64,000 bases of DNA from Solwaraspora sp. WMMD1047. Its GTDB lineage: Bacteria > Actinomycetota > Actinomycetes > Mycobacteriales > Micromonosporaceae. Shown one piece after another: positions 1 through 7,900 of this stretch. Position 1 is the stretch's first letter, and each line of letters starts with the position of its first letter. The notes below the pieces were generated by a model. It was not told the DNA's origin. It made no database searches and saw only the letters and a list, made by a program, of their open reading frames with translations. The translations under genes were made by a program, and so were the position numbers. The stretch covers positions 6,910,501 to 6,974,500 of the forward strand of contig NZ_JARUBL010000001.1 in assembly GCF_029626155.1 (NCBI RefSeq), written 5' to 3'.

Positions 1-1048
1 ACTGCTGACCCGGGCCCTGCAGCGGCCGGGCTGGGCCGGGGTGATGGCGTACACCGTGGCCGAGGCGAACTGGCTGGTCCGGGCCGGCGTCACCGGCGAC
101 GCGCTGGTGGCGTACCCGAGTGCGGACCGGGCGGCGCTGGCCGAGCTGGCCGCCGACGCGGAGCTTTCGGCGGCGGTCACCGTGATGGTGGACAGCACCG
201 AGCAGCTCGACCTGATCGACTCGATCGCCCCCGCCGACCGGCGCGAGCCGATCCGGGTCTGCGTCGACCTGGACGCCTCCTGGCGCCCGCTGCGGGGCGG
301 GCCGGCCGGCCGGCTGCACATCGGGGTACGCCGGTCACCGGTGCACTCGGCCGCCGACGCCGGCGCGCTGGCCGCGCGGATCACCGCCCGGCCCGGCTTC
401 CGGCTGGTCGGGCTGATGGCGTACGAGGCGCAGATCGCCGGGCTCGGCGACGCGCCGCCCGGACAGGCGGCCCGGGGCACGGTGATCCGGGCGCTGCAGC
501 GCCGGTCGTACCGGGAACTGCTGGCCCGGCGCGGCGCGGCGGTGGCGGCCGTCCGCGAACACGCCGACCTGGAACTGGTGAACGGCGGCGGCACCGGCAG
601 CGTGGCGGTGACCACCGCGGATCCGGCGGTCACCGAGGTCACCGCCGGATCCGGACTGTACGGCCCGACCCTGTTCGACGCGTACCGCGCCTGGCGGCCG
701 ACGCCGGCCGCCTTCTTCGCCCTGCCGGTGGTCCGCCGGCCGAGCCCCGGGGTGGCGACGGTGCTCGGCGGCGGCTGGATCGCCTCCGGACCGGCCGAGC
801 CGAGCCGGCTGCCGGCCCCGTGGCTGCCGGCCGGGCTGCGACTGACCGGCGCCGAGGGCGCCGGTGAGGTGCAGACGCCGCTGGTGGGCCCGGCCGCCGA
901 CGCACTGCGGGTCGGCGACCGGGTCTGGTTCCGGCACGCCAAGGCGGGTGAGCTGTGTGAACACGTCGCCGAACTGCACCTGGTCGCGGGCGATCAGGTG
1001 GTCGAGACGGTCGCCACCTACCGGGGCGAGGGCCGGGCGTTCCTGTGA
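1..1048 (+). CDS. D-serine dehydratase-like / amino acid deaminase, 5'-truncated
   Basis: The frame is open from the first base of the window, so the true start lies upstream and the first ATG (41) is internal. The protein has an alanine-racemase-type PLP barrel followed by a D-serine-dehydratase-like C-terminal domain. That domain includes the stretch HAKAGELCEHV, whose His and Cys suit the metal/substrate site of this fold. Family members (DSD1 and D-threonine aldolase-like) use PLP to act on D-hydroxy or D-amino acids in the cytosol. The PLP lysine near the N-terminus is outside the window and cannot be checked. The TGA stop is 16 bp from the convergent stop of the TetR gene. The family call is fairly safe; the substrate is unknown. 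Confidence 0.75.
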   Translation, partial: LLTRALQRPGWAGVMAYTVAEANWLVRAGVTGDALVAYPSADRAALAELAADAELSAAVTVMVDSTEQLDLIDSIAPADRREPIRVCVDLDASWRPLRGGPAGRLHIGVRRSPVHSAADAGALAARITARPGFRLVGLMAYEAQIAGLGDAPPGQAARGTVIRALQRRSYRELLARRGAAVAAVREHADLELVNGGGTGSVAVTTADPAVTEVTAGSGLYGPTLFDAYRAWRPTPAAFFALPVVRRPSPGVATVLGGGWIASGPAEPSRLPAPWLPAGLRLTGAEGAGEVQTPLVGPAADALRVGDRVWFRHAKAGELCEHVAELHLVAGDQVVETVATYRGEGRAFL

Positions 1049-1064
1049 CGGCGGCCGGCTGCGG

Positions 1065-1775
1065 TCAGGAGGCGGCCGGCTCGGGCTCCGGCTCGGGCTC
1101 CGCCACCACCTCGGCCGGCGGATCGGTGCGCGGGTGGTCGGCGGCCGGTTGGTCGACCTGGCGGTGCAGGTACTCCCGGATCAACGCCTTCGCCTCGGCG
1201 AGCACCTGGTCGTCACCCTCCGGATCGCGCCGGAACGCGAGCTTGATCAGCGCGTCGGCGGCCTCCACGGCGATCTCCAGGGCGAACCGCAGCTGCTGGC
1301 CGTCGACGATGCCGAACTGCTCCACCAGCACCTGAGCCAACTGCTCGGCGATGACGCCGTTGTTGTCGCGCTCCTCGTCGAGCAGGTGCAGGTCCACCAC
1401 GTCGCCGAAGTGCAGGGTACGAAAGCCTGGCACCGACCGGTGCATCGCGATGTACTCGTCGATGCCCGCGTCGACCCCGTCCCACCAGTGGTCGAGGTCG
1501 CCCTGGGAGAATCGGTCGTTCAGTCGCTGGAGGTAACTCTCCATATTACGCAGGGTCAGTGCCTGCACGATCGCACGCTTGTCTGGGAAGAACTGATATA
1601 CCGAACCGATGGCCACCCCGGCCCGCTCGGCGAGCAGGGTGGTGGTCAGCCCTTCATAGCCGACCTCATCGACCAGTTCGGCGCACGCGTCCAGCATCCG
1701 CTGGACGCGGGCGACGCTACGACCCTGCACCGGAACCCGGCGCAGCGGGCCGGTTGTGGCGGTTGACGTGGACAC
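1065..1775 (-). CDS. TetR/AcrR-family transcriptional regulator
   Basis: This 236-aa protein starts at a GTG (1775) preceded by AGGGAG, which I prefer because the frame runs on upstream without family-like sequence. An N-terminal TetR helix-turn-helix is clear: LLAERAGVAIGSVYQFFPDK carries the recognition helix. The C-terminal ligand domain is less conserved, and the last ~20 residues are an acidic EPEPEPEP tail. The gene is divergent from the aldonolactone oxidase at 1926, with a 150-bp shared promoter region that contains an inverted repeat (1852-1879). It probably represses itself, the oxidase, or both. The ligand is unknown. Confidence 0.85.
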   Translation of the reverse strand: MSTSTATTGPLRRVPVQGRSVARVQRMLDACAELVDEVGYEGLTTTLLAERAGVAIGSVYQFFPDKRAIVQALTLRNMESYLQRLNDRFSQGDLDHWWDGVDAGIDEYIAMHRSVPGFRTLHFGDVVDLHLLDEERDNNGVIAEQLAQVLVEQFGIVDGQQLRFALEIAVEAADALIKLAFRRDPEGDDQVLAEAKALIREYLHRQVDQPAADHPRTDPPAEVVAEPEPEPEPAAS

Positions 1776-1851
1776 TCGTCGCCACTCCCTTTCGACGGGA
1801 ATCAAGATATCTGCACGTCGCGAGTTCGACACGCTACCTGGGTTAACGAGC

Positions 1852-1879
1852 GGGCGAGAAAGGCGATATTTACTCGCCC
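1852..1879. promoter_or_regulatory. Inverted repeat in the TetR/oxidase divergent promoter
   Basis: The arms GGGCGAG (1852-1858) and CTCGCCC (1873-1879) are perfect and separated by 14 bp of AT-richer sequence. The position, between two divergent genes one of which encodes a TetR protein, suits an operator. The spacing is longer than a usual TetR site, so this is only a candidate. Confidence 0.35.
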
Positions 1880-1925
1880 CGGTGATCCTGATATGAAGGC
1901 TACTCACATTCGCGTTGGAGGTCAG

Positions 1926-3269
1926 ATGAGCGGCAGAGCACCGGCCGGCGGCCCGGCTCCGGCCGTTCGGCCGACCCCGACCGGGTGGTCCAACTGGGCC
2001 GGCAACCAGCGGGCCACCGCGTCCCCGGTCCGGCCCCGGGACCACGCCGAGGTGGTCACCACCGTTCGCGCCGCGGCCGCCGAGGGCCGGCGGATCAGGC
2101 CGGTCGGCAGCGGCCACTCGTTCACCGACATCGCCCGCACCACCGACCTGCGGATGGAACTCGACGCGCTGACCGGACCGCCCCGGGTGGACGCCGAGCG
2201 GCGACTGGTCACCGTGCCGGCCGGGATCACCCTGTGGCAGCTCAACGACCTGCTCGCCGAGCACCGGCTGGCGCTGCCCAACCTCGGCGACATCGACAGC
2301 CAGACCATCGCCGGTGCGATCTCCACCGGCACCCACGGCACCGGCGCCGGATACGGCTGCCTCTCCACCTTCGTCGAGGAACTACTCCTGGTAACCGGGA
2401 CGGGCGAACTGCTGCGCTGCTCCGCCAGCCAACACCCCGACGTCTTCGCCGCCGCCCGGGTCGGGCTCGGCGCGCTCGGCGTCATCGTCGAGGTGACCCT
2501 GCGCTGTGTCGACGCGTTCGTACTGCGGGCCCACGAACGGCCGGCGGCGCTCGCCGACGTGCTCGCCGCCCTGCCCGACCTGATCGGGGGCAACGACCAC
2601 TTCGAGTTCTACTGGTTCCCCTACACCGACCGGGTGCAGGTCAAGACCAACAACCGGGTTCCCGCCGACGACCGGCCGCTGCCCCGCTGGCGGGCCTGGC
2701 TCGACGACGAGTTCCTCTCCAACATGGTCTTCGGCGCCGCCTGCCGGCTCGGCCGGACCGCGCCCGCCGTGGTCCCGTCGATAAGCGCGATCTCGGCCCG
2801 CGCACTCACCGAGCGCAGCTACACCGCCCGCTCCGACCGGGTCTTCTGCACCGCCCGCCGGGTGCGCTTCACCGAGATGGAGTACGGCCTGCCCCGGGCC
2901 GCGCTGCCGGAGGCGCTGGCCGGGCTGCGCCGGATCGTGGACGGCCTGCCGTTCAAGGTGCTCTTCCCGGTGGAGGTGCGGTTCACCGGCCCCGACGACC
3001 TCTGGCTCTCGCACGGGTACGACCGCGAGTCGGCGTACCTGGCGATCCACCAGTACGTCGGGATGCCCGACGAGCCGTACTTCCGGGCGTTCGAGGCGAT
3101 CGCCGCCGACCTGGCCGGCCGGCCGCACTGGGGGAAGCTGCACTACCGGGACGCCGCGTCGCTGGCACCGGCGTACCCCCGGTTCGCCGACTTCCTGGCG
3201 GTCCGCGACCGGCTCGACCCGGGCCGGGTCTTCGCCAACGCCTACACCGACCGGGTGCTCGGCGGCTGA
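1926..3269 (+). CDS. D-arabinono-1,4-lactone / L-gulonolactone oxidase family FAD enzyme
   Basis: This 447-aa flavoenzyme belongs to the VAO/ALO family, which oxidises aldonolactones. The start at 1926 is chosen because GGAGG lies 4 bp upstream; the ATG 33 bp earlier has no such site. The N-terminal PCMH FAD-binding domain contains GSGHSFTDIA, where His64 is the expected covalent flavin attachment residue. The C-terminal ALO domain ends with HWGKLHY, the family signature (usually HWAK/HWGK). Actinobacterial members generally act as cytosolic dehydrogenases rather than making vitamin C. Natural substrate unknown. The stop lies 5 bp from the convergent topA stop. Confidence 0.85.
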   Translation: MSGRAPAGGPAPAVRPTPTGWSNWAGNQRATASPVRPRDHAEVVTTVRAAAAEGRRIRPVGSGHSFTDIARTTDLRMELDALTGPPRVDAERRLVTVPAGITLWQLNDLLAEHRLALPNLGDIDSQTIAGAISTGTHGTGAGYGCLSTFVEELLLVTGTGELLRCSASQHPDVFAAARVGLGALGVIVEVTLRCVDAFVLRAHERPAALADVLAALPDLIGGNDHFEFYWFPYTDRVQVKTNNRVPADDRPLPRWRAWLDDEFLSNMVFGAACRLGRTAPAVVPSISAISARALTERSYTARSDRVFCTARRVRFTEMEYGLPRAALPEALAGLRRIVDGLPFKVLFPVEVRFTGPDDLWLSHGYDRESAYLAIHQYVGMPDEPYFRAFEAIAADLAGRPHWGKLHYRDAASLAPAYPRFADFLAVRDRLDPGRVFANAYTDRVLGG

Positions 3270-3274
3270 CCCGT

Positions 3275-6193
3275 TCAGTCCGTTTGGTCGCCCCCGGCCC
3301 GCCCGGCGGTCGCCTTGCGCGGCGCCGCCTTCTTCGCGGTGGTCTTCTTGGCCGCCGTGGCCTTCTTTGCCGTCGTGGTCTTCTTGGCCGCCGTGGTCTT
3401 CTTCGCCGCCGTCTTGCGGGCCGGGGTGGCGCCGTCGCCGGTCGCCTTCGCGGCCGTGGCCTTCTTCGCCGTGGTCTTCTTGGCGGCGGTCTTCTTGGCG
3501 GCCTTCTTGCGCGGCGCCGGCCCCTTGGCCCGCTTCTCGGCGAGCATCTCGGAGGCCTCCTCGATGCTCAGCGCCTCCGGCGTCTGGCCACGGCGCAGCG
3601 ACGCGTTCGTCTCGCCGTCGGTGACGTACGGCCCGAACCGACCGTCCTTGATCACCAGCGGCTTCTCGGTGAGCGGGTCCGGCCCCATCTCCCGCAGCGG
3701 CGGCGCGGCGGCCCGGCGCTGCCGGGTCTTCGGGGCCGCCAGCAGCGCCAGCGCCTCGTCCAGGGTGACCGTGAAGATCTTCTCCTCGGACTCCAGCGAG
3801 CGGAACTCGTCACCGCGCTTGACGTACGGGCCGTACCGGCCGGCGGCGGCCAGCACCTCCGCGCCGTCCGGCGCCACCCCGACCACGCGGGGCAGCGAGA
3901 GCAGCTTGAGCGCCTCGGCCAACGAGATCGAGTCCGGCGACTGCGAGCGCAGCAGCGAGGAGTTGCGGTCCCCACTGGAGACGTACGGGCCGAACCGGCC
4001 GGAACGCAGCAGGATCGGCTCCCCGGTCTCCGGGTGGTCGCCGAGCTTGCGCTCCCCGCCGCCGCCGAGGAAGAGCTCGTGCACCTTCTCCGGGGTCAGC
4101 TCGTCCGGCGCGACACCCTCCGGGATCGGCGCCCGGTCCCCGGTGGAGCCACCCTCCTCGGCACCGGCGGCGCCGTCGCCGGTTGCCGCCGGCTGCCCGC
4201 CGGCCGGGGGTGCCGCGTTCTCCGGCAGGCTGCGCTGCAGGTACGGCCCGTAGCGGCCGACCCGGACCACCACGTCCCGCCCCTCGTCGTCGCGGAACAG
4301 CGGGATCGAGTTGACGCTGCGCGCGTCGATCTCGCTCAGATTCTCGGTGACCAGCTTCTTCAGGCCGCCGGACCGGGCCACCGAATCGTCGCCGGCCACG
4401 TCGCTGCCGAAGTAGAACGAGGTGAGGAAGTCGACCGCGGCGTGGTCACCACCGGCGATCTCGTCCAGCTCGTTCTCCATCGCCGCGGTGAAGTTGTAGT
4501 CCACCAGTCGGGGATAGTGCCGTTCCAGCAGACCGACCACCGCGAACGCGAGGAAGGACGGGATCAGCGCCTGGCCGCGCTTGAAGACGTACCCCCGGTC
4601 CTGGATCGTCTGCATGATCGACGCGTAGGTCGACGGGCGGCCGATGCCCAGCTCCTCCAGGGCCTTGACCAGCGACGCCTCCGTGTAACGCGACGGCGGC
4701 TGGGTGCTGTGGCCGACCGCGGCCAGCTCCTCCGCGGTCAGCGGCTGGTCCTTGGTCAGGTTCGGCAACCGCCGCTCGGCGTCCTCGGCCTCGGCGTTCT
4801 CGTCGTCGGAGGACTCCACGTACGCCCGCAGGAAGCCGGGGTCGGTGATGGTCTTGCCGGTGGCGCCGAAGTCGGCCTCCTCGCCGGAGGTGGAGACCGC
4901 CCGGATCCGCACCGAGATGCTGGAGCCGACCGCGTCGGTCATCTGCGAGGCGATGGTCCGCCGCCAGATCAGCTCGTAGAGCCGGAACTCCTCGCCGGAG
5001 AGCTCGTTGGCCAGCTCACCGGGGGTGCGGAAGGTGTCGCCGGCCGGCCGGATCGCCTCGTGCGCCTCCTGGGCGTTCTTCACCTTGCCGGTGTAGCGGC
5101 GCGGCTCCGGCGGCACGTTGCGCTCGCCGTAGAGTTCGGCGATCTGCCGGCGGGCCGCGGCGATCGCGGTCTCCGACAGGTTCACCGAGTCGGTACGCAT
5201 ATAGGTGATGTAGCCGTTCTCGTAGAGCCGCTGCGCGGTGCGCATCGTCTGCTGCGAGGAGAACCGCAGCTTGCGGGCCGCCTCCTGCTGCAGGGTCGAG
5301 GTGATGAACGGCGCGTACGGGCGGCGCCGGTAGGGCTTCTCCTCGACCCGGGTGACGGTGAACGGCCGCCCGTCGAGGCGGGCCGCCAGCCCGCGGGCGC
5401 CGTCGGCGTCCAGGTGGGTCACCCCGGCGCCGGGGCGGACCCGGCCGGTGGTCGGCTCGAAGTCCTTGCCGGTGGCGATCCGGTCGCCGTCCAGCGCGAT
5501 CAGGGTGGCGTTGAAGGTACGCGGACCGTCACCGGCCGCGGCGACCGCCAGCCGGGCCTGGATGTCCCAGTACTCGGCGGTGCGGAACGCCATCCGCTGG
5601 CGTTCCCGCTCCACCACGATCCGGGTGGCCACCGATTGGACCCGGCCCGCGGAGAGCCGGGGCATCACCTTCTTCCACAGCACCGGGGAGACCTCGTAGC
5701 CGTAGAGCCGGTCCAGGATGCGGCGGGCCTCCTGGGCGTCGACCAGGTCCCGGTCGATCTCCCGGGGGTTGGCGACGGCGGCCTGGATGGCGGCCCGGGT
5801 GATCTCGTGGAAGACCATCCGCTTGACCGGCACCTTGGGCTTGAGCGTCTCGACCAGGTGCCAGGCGATCGCCTCGCCCTCCCGGTCCTCATCCGTGGCG
5901 AGGAGAACCTCGTCGGCCTCCTTCGCCAACTTGGTCAGCTTGCTGATCTGCTGCCGGCGGTCGGCCGAGACGACGTAGAGGGCGGTGAAGCCGTTGTCGA
6001 CGTCGACGCCGAGCCGGGCCCACGGCTCCTTCTTGTATTTGGTGGGCACGTCGGCGGCGTTGCGGGGCAGGTCGCGGACATGCCCCAGGCTGGCCTCGAC
6101 GACATACCCCGGGCCGAGGTAACCCGAGATCGTCTTGGCCTTCGCCGGTGACTCGACGATGACCAGACGGGTGCTCCTGGCGTTGCTCGGCAC
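3275..6193 (-). CDS. topA: DNA topoisomerase I with lysine-rich C-terminal tail
   Basis: This 972-aa type IA topoisomerase relaxes negative supercoils. The GTG start at 6193 has GGGAG just upstream. The TOPRIM domain begins LVIVESPAKAKTISGYLG and includes the acidic DEDREGE motif. The catalytic tyrosine is Tyr331 in ITYMRTDS. After the core come several actinobacterial C-terminal repeats with FGPYV/YGPYV signatures (about residues 630-870) instead of zinc fingers. The last ~80 residues are a Lys/Ala/Thr tail of KKTAAKK-type repeats, as in other actinobacterial TopA proteins where the tail aids processivity. The essential gene is expressed alone on the minus strand. Confidence 0.98.
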   Translation of the reverse strand: MPSNARSTRLVIVESPAKAKTISGYLGPGYVVEASLGHVRDLPRNAADVPTKYKKEPWARLGVDVDNGFTALYVVSADRRQQISKLTKLAKEADEVLLATDEDREGEAIAWHLVETLKPKVPVKRMVFHEITRAAIQAAVANPREIDRDLVDAQEARRILDRLYGYEVSPVLWKKVMPRLSAGRVQSVATRIVVERERQRMAFRTAEYWDIQARLAVAAAGDGPRTFNATLIALDGDRIATGKDFEPTTGRVRPGAGVTHLDADGARGLAARLDGRPFTVTRVEEKPYRRRPYAPFITSTLQQEAARKLRFSSQQTMRTAQRLYENGYITYMRTDSVNLSETAIAAARRQIAELYGERNVPPEPRRYTGKVKNAQEAHEAIRPAGDTFRTPGELANELSGEEFRLYELIWRRTIASQMTDAVGSSISVRIRAVSTSGEEADFGATGKTITDPGFLRAYVESSDDENAEAEDAERRLPNLTKDQPLTAEELAAVGHSTQPPSRYTEASLVKALEELGIGRPSTYASIMQTIQDRGYVFKRGQALIPSFLAFAVVGLLERHYPRLVDYNFTAAMENELDEIAGGDHAAVDFLTSFYFGSDVAGDDSVARSGGLKKLVTENLSEIDARSVNSIPLFRDDEGRDVVVRVGRYGPYLQRSLPENAAPPAGGQPAATGDGAAGAEEGGSTGDRAPIPEGVAPDELTPEKVHELFLGGGGERKLGDHPETGEPILLRSGRFGPYVSSGDRNSSLLRSQSPDSISLAEALKLLSLPRVVGVAPDGAEVLAAAGRYGPYVKRGDEFRSLESEEKIFTVTLDEALALLAAPKTRQRRAAAPPLREMGPDPLTEKPLVIKDGRFGPYVTDGETNASLRRGQTPEALSIEEASEMLAEKRAKGPAPRKKAAKKTAAKKTTAKKATAAKATGDGATPARKTAAKKTTAAKKTTTAKKATAAKKTTAKKAAPRKATAGRAGGDQTD

Positions 6194-6522
6194 GGCTCTC
6201 CCTGACCTTCACTCACTGGTGCGCGGTGCCACCCGGTGGTGGATCGCCCTTCCCCGGGTGGAACGCCAAACGTAACGCGCTTCCCGCGCTTACGGGCGCG
6301 CGGGCGGCACGCCGGCCCCCGCAACGCTGCGGTCACGCATGGTTACGCAACAACGCACGGGCGGTCATGCCCGATCGGCGACACCGTACACCGCGAACGA
6401 AACTCCGCGCTCCCCACCGCAGGATGCGATCTCCGGCACCATCCGGCGGCAGGTCGCTTTCGACCCGAGTTGACCCCGTTCATGTCGCGAATCAGACAAC
6501 GGCCGATGGTAGGACAACTCGG
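6194..6522. other. Gene-free interval upstream of topA
   Basis: This 329-bp gap separates the topA start from the stop of the next minus-strand gene. It should hold the topA promoter and leader. An inverted repeat with arms CCACCCGG (6229-6236) and CCGGGTGG (6254-6261) sits in the presumed 5' leader, 36 bp from the start codon. A TACGTT hexamer on the minus strand near 6270 could be a -10 element. I see no credible small gene here. Confidence 0.5.
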
Positions 6523-7233
6523 TCATCTCTGCGGTGCGAACCGGGCTGCCGGTGGCACCGGCCACTGCGCGGCCGGCGCCGCCGCCGGCCGGTCACCGAC
6601 CAGTTCGGCCAGCCGGGCCAACCGCCGCCGGCCGGTGATCCGGTACGCCGGCCCGCCCGACCGGGCGTCGAGCAGCGCGGCCGGCAGGCCGATCGCGGCG
6701 AGCGCCGCCCCCACCGCGTCCCAGCCCGCCTCGTCCGACTCGCCGAGCCGAAGCTGGAACCCGAGCGGCTCGGCGGTGCCGGCCGCCGCCGCCCAGAGCC
6801 GCAGCCTCGGCCCGGTCAGGTGGAAACCGGCCGGCGGGCGCTTGGCCGCGCCCCGCAGCCAGGCCGCCCCCAACCGGGCCAGGGCACTGGTGTACGACGT
6901 ACTCACCGCGTGCCCACCCGCCGGGGTGCCCGACCAGGTCGCGGCGAGGCCGCGCAGCGCCAACTCGGCGACGAGCACGTGCACCCGCCAGGCGTTCCCG
7001 ACCACCACCGAGACCCGGGCGGTGCCGCCCATCCGGACCACCTCGCCGGGGCCGGCGAGCAGGCCGGCCAGGTCCGCCACCGACGGCTCCACCGCCTCCA
7101 CCCCGAACAGCGACAGCTGCCGGGCCGGATCCCGCCGCACCGCGGGCTCGGGCTCGGGCCGCGGCTCCGGCTCCGGTCCCGGGTCGGGCTCCGGCTCGGG
7201 CGGCGGGGATTCGGCAGACGGCGTCAGCGACAC
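6523..7233 (-). CDS. Hypothetical protein with Pro/Glu-rich N-terminus
   Basis: This 236-aa protein starts at a GTG (7233) that overlaps the end of the upstream lipoprotein gene by 10 bp, so the two are probably translationally coupled. Residues ~8-33 are a PEPEP-type repeat encoded by GC-rich hexamer-like repeats. The rest is a globular Ala/Leu-rich region without a motif I recognise. The last residues are a low-complexity Ala/Pro stretch. There is no signal peptide or membrane segment, so it is probably cytosolic. No function can be assigned; pairing with the lipoprotein suggests a shared role. Confidence 0.6.
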   Translation of the reverse strand: MSLTPSAESPPPEPEPDPGPEPEPRPEPEPAVRRDPARQLSLFGVEAVEPSVADLAGLLAGPGEVVRMGGTARVSVVVGNAWRVHVLVAELALRGLAATWSGTPAGGHAVSTSYTSALARLGAAWLRGAAKRPPAGFHLTGPRLRLWAAAAGTAEPLGFQLRLGESDEAGWDAVGAALAAIGLPAALLDARSGGPAYRITGRRRLARLAELVGDRPAAAPAAQWPVPPAARFAPQR

Positions 7234-7766
7234 TCCGGGACCTCGTCGAAGGCGGCTTGGAGTTCCACCGAGTCGAGCTCGCTGGTGTCCAGGGCGCTCG
7301 CGTCGTACTCCTGGTTCAGGGTATCGATCGCGGTCTTGACGCCGGCGTAGAACGCGCCGGCCTCCCCGGTGCTCAGCTCCTCGATCGACCGGCGGGCCTG
7401 GCCGTAGGCGTCCCGGACCGCGGTGAGCGAGGCGAGGAACTCGCGGGACACCACGTCGCCGCGGTCCACGTCCGGCACCCCGGCCTCCTGCACCGAGCGG
7501 CGCGCCGTCTCGCTGGCCTGTTCGGCGCCACCGAAGAGCCGGACCAGGTTCTCCTGGGCCTGCGCCGGGGTGGTCTTCGCGGTCATCTGCTGCTGGGCGC
7601 TGCTGGTGAGCGTGCTGATCTCGGCCCGCCACGGGGCGAGCGCCTGGCAGACCGAGGCGGCCCAGGCGCGCGGCGCCGGCCCGCCGCCGCAGGCCCCGGC
7701 GAGGACCGCGAGCAGACACAGCGCCGCCGTGAACCTCGCGGCGGAAGCCGGCCGGGGCGTACGCAT
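7224..7766 (-). CDS. Putative lipoprotein
   Basis: This 180-aa protein starts at ATG 7766. It has a basic N-terminus (MRTPRPASAAR), a hydrophobic stretch, then LAVLAGAC, which resembles a lipobox although position -3 is Ala rather than Leu. A predicted coiled or helical body contains Gln/Glu/Ala-rich segments, and two further Cys (in VCQAL and the C-terminal PECR) may form a disulfide. The product is likely anchored on the outer face of the membrane. It overlaps the next gene by 10 bp. No Shine-Dalgarno sequence is obvious. Function unknown. Confidence 0.65.
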   Translation of the reverse strand: MRTPRPASAARFTAALCLLAVLAGACGGGPAPRAWAASVCQALAPWRAEISTLTSSAQQQMTAKTTPAQAQENLVRLFGGAEQASETARRSVQEAGVPDVDRGDVVSREFLASLTAVRDAYGQARRSIEELSTGEAGAFYAGVKTAIDTLNQEYDASALDTSELDSVELQAAFDEVPECR

Positions 7767-7900
7767 GCGTTGCAGCGTACGGGTTGAGCGGCCCGCGGCG
7801 GGTGGCCGGACCGGCGGCGGTCCCGCGGCCCGGACCGAAGAAGACGGCCCCCGGCCGGCGCGCGGGACGCCGGCCGGGGGCCGCTGGTACATCGCTGCCG

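Noticed and set aside
1985-6151. A 1388-codon open frame on the plus strand opposite topA
   Set aside because: Its composition is Arg/Pro/Gly/Ala low complexity, it starts inside the oxidase gene, and topA on the other strand is unmistakable. Long antisense frames are expected at this GC content.
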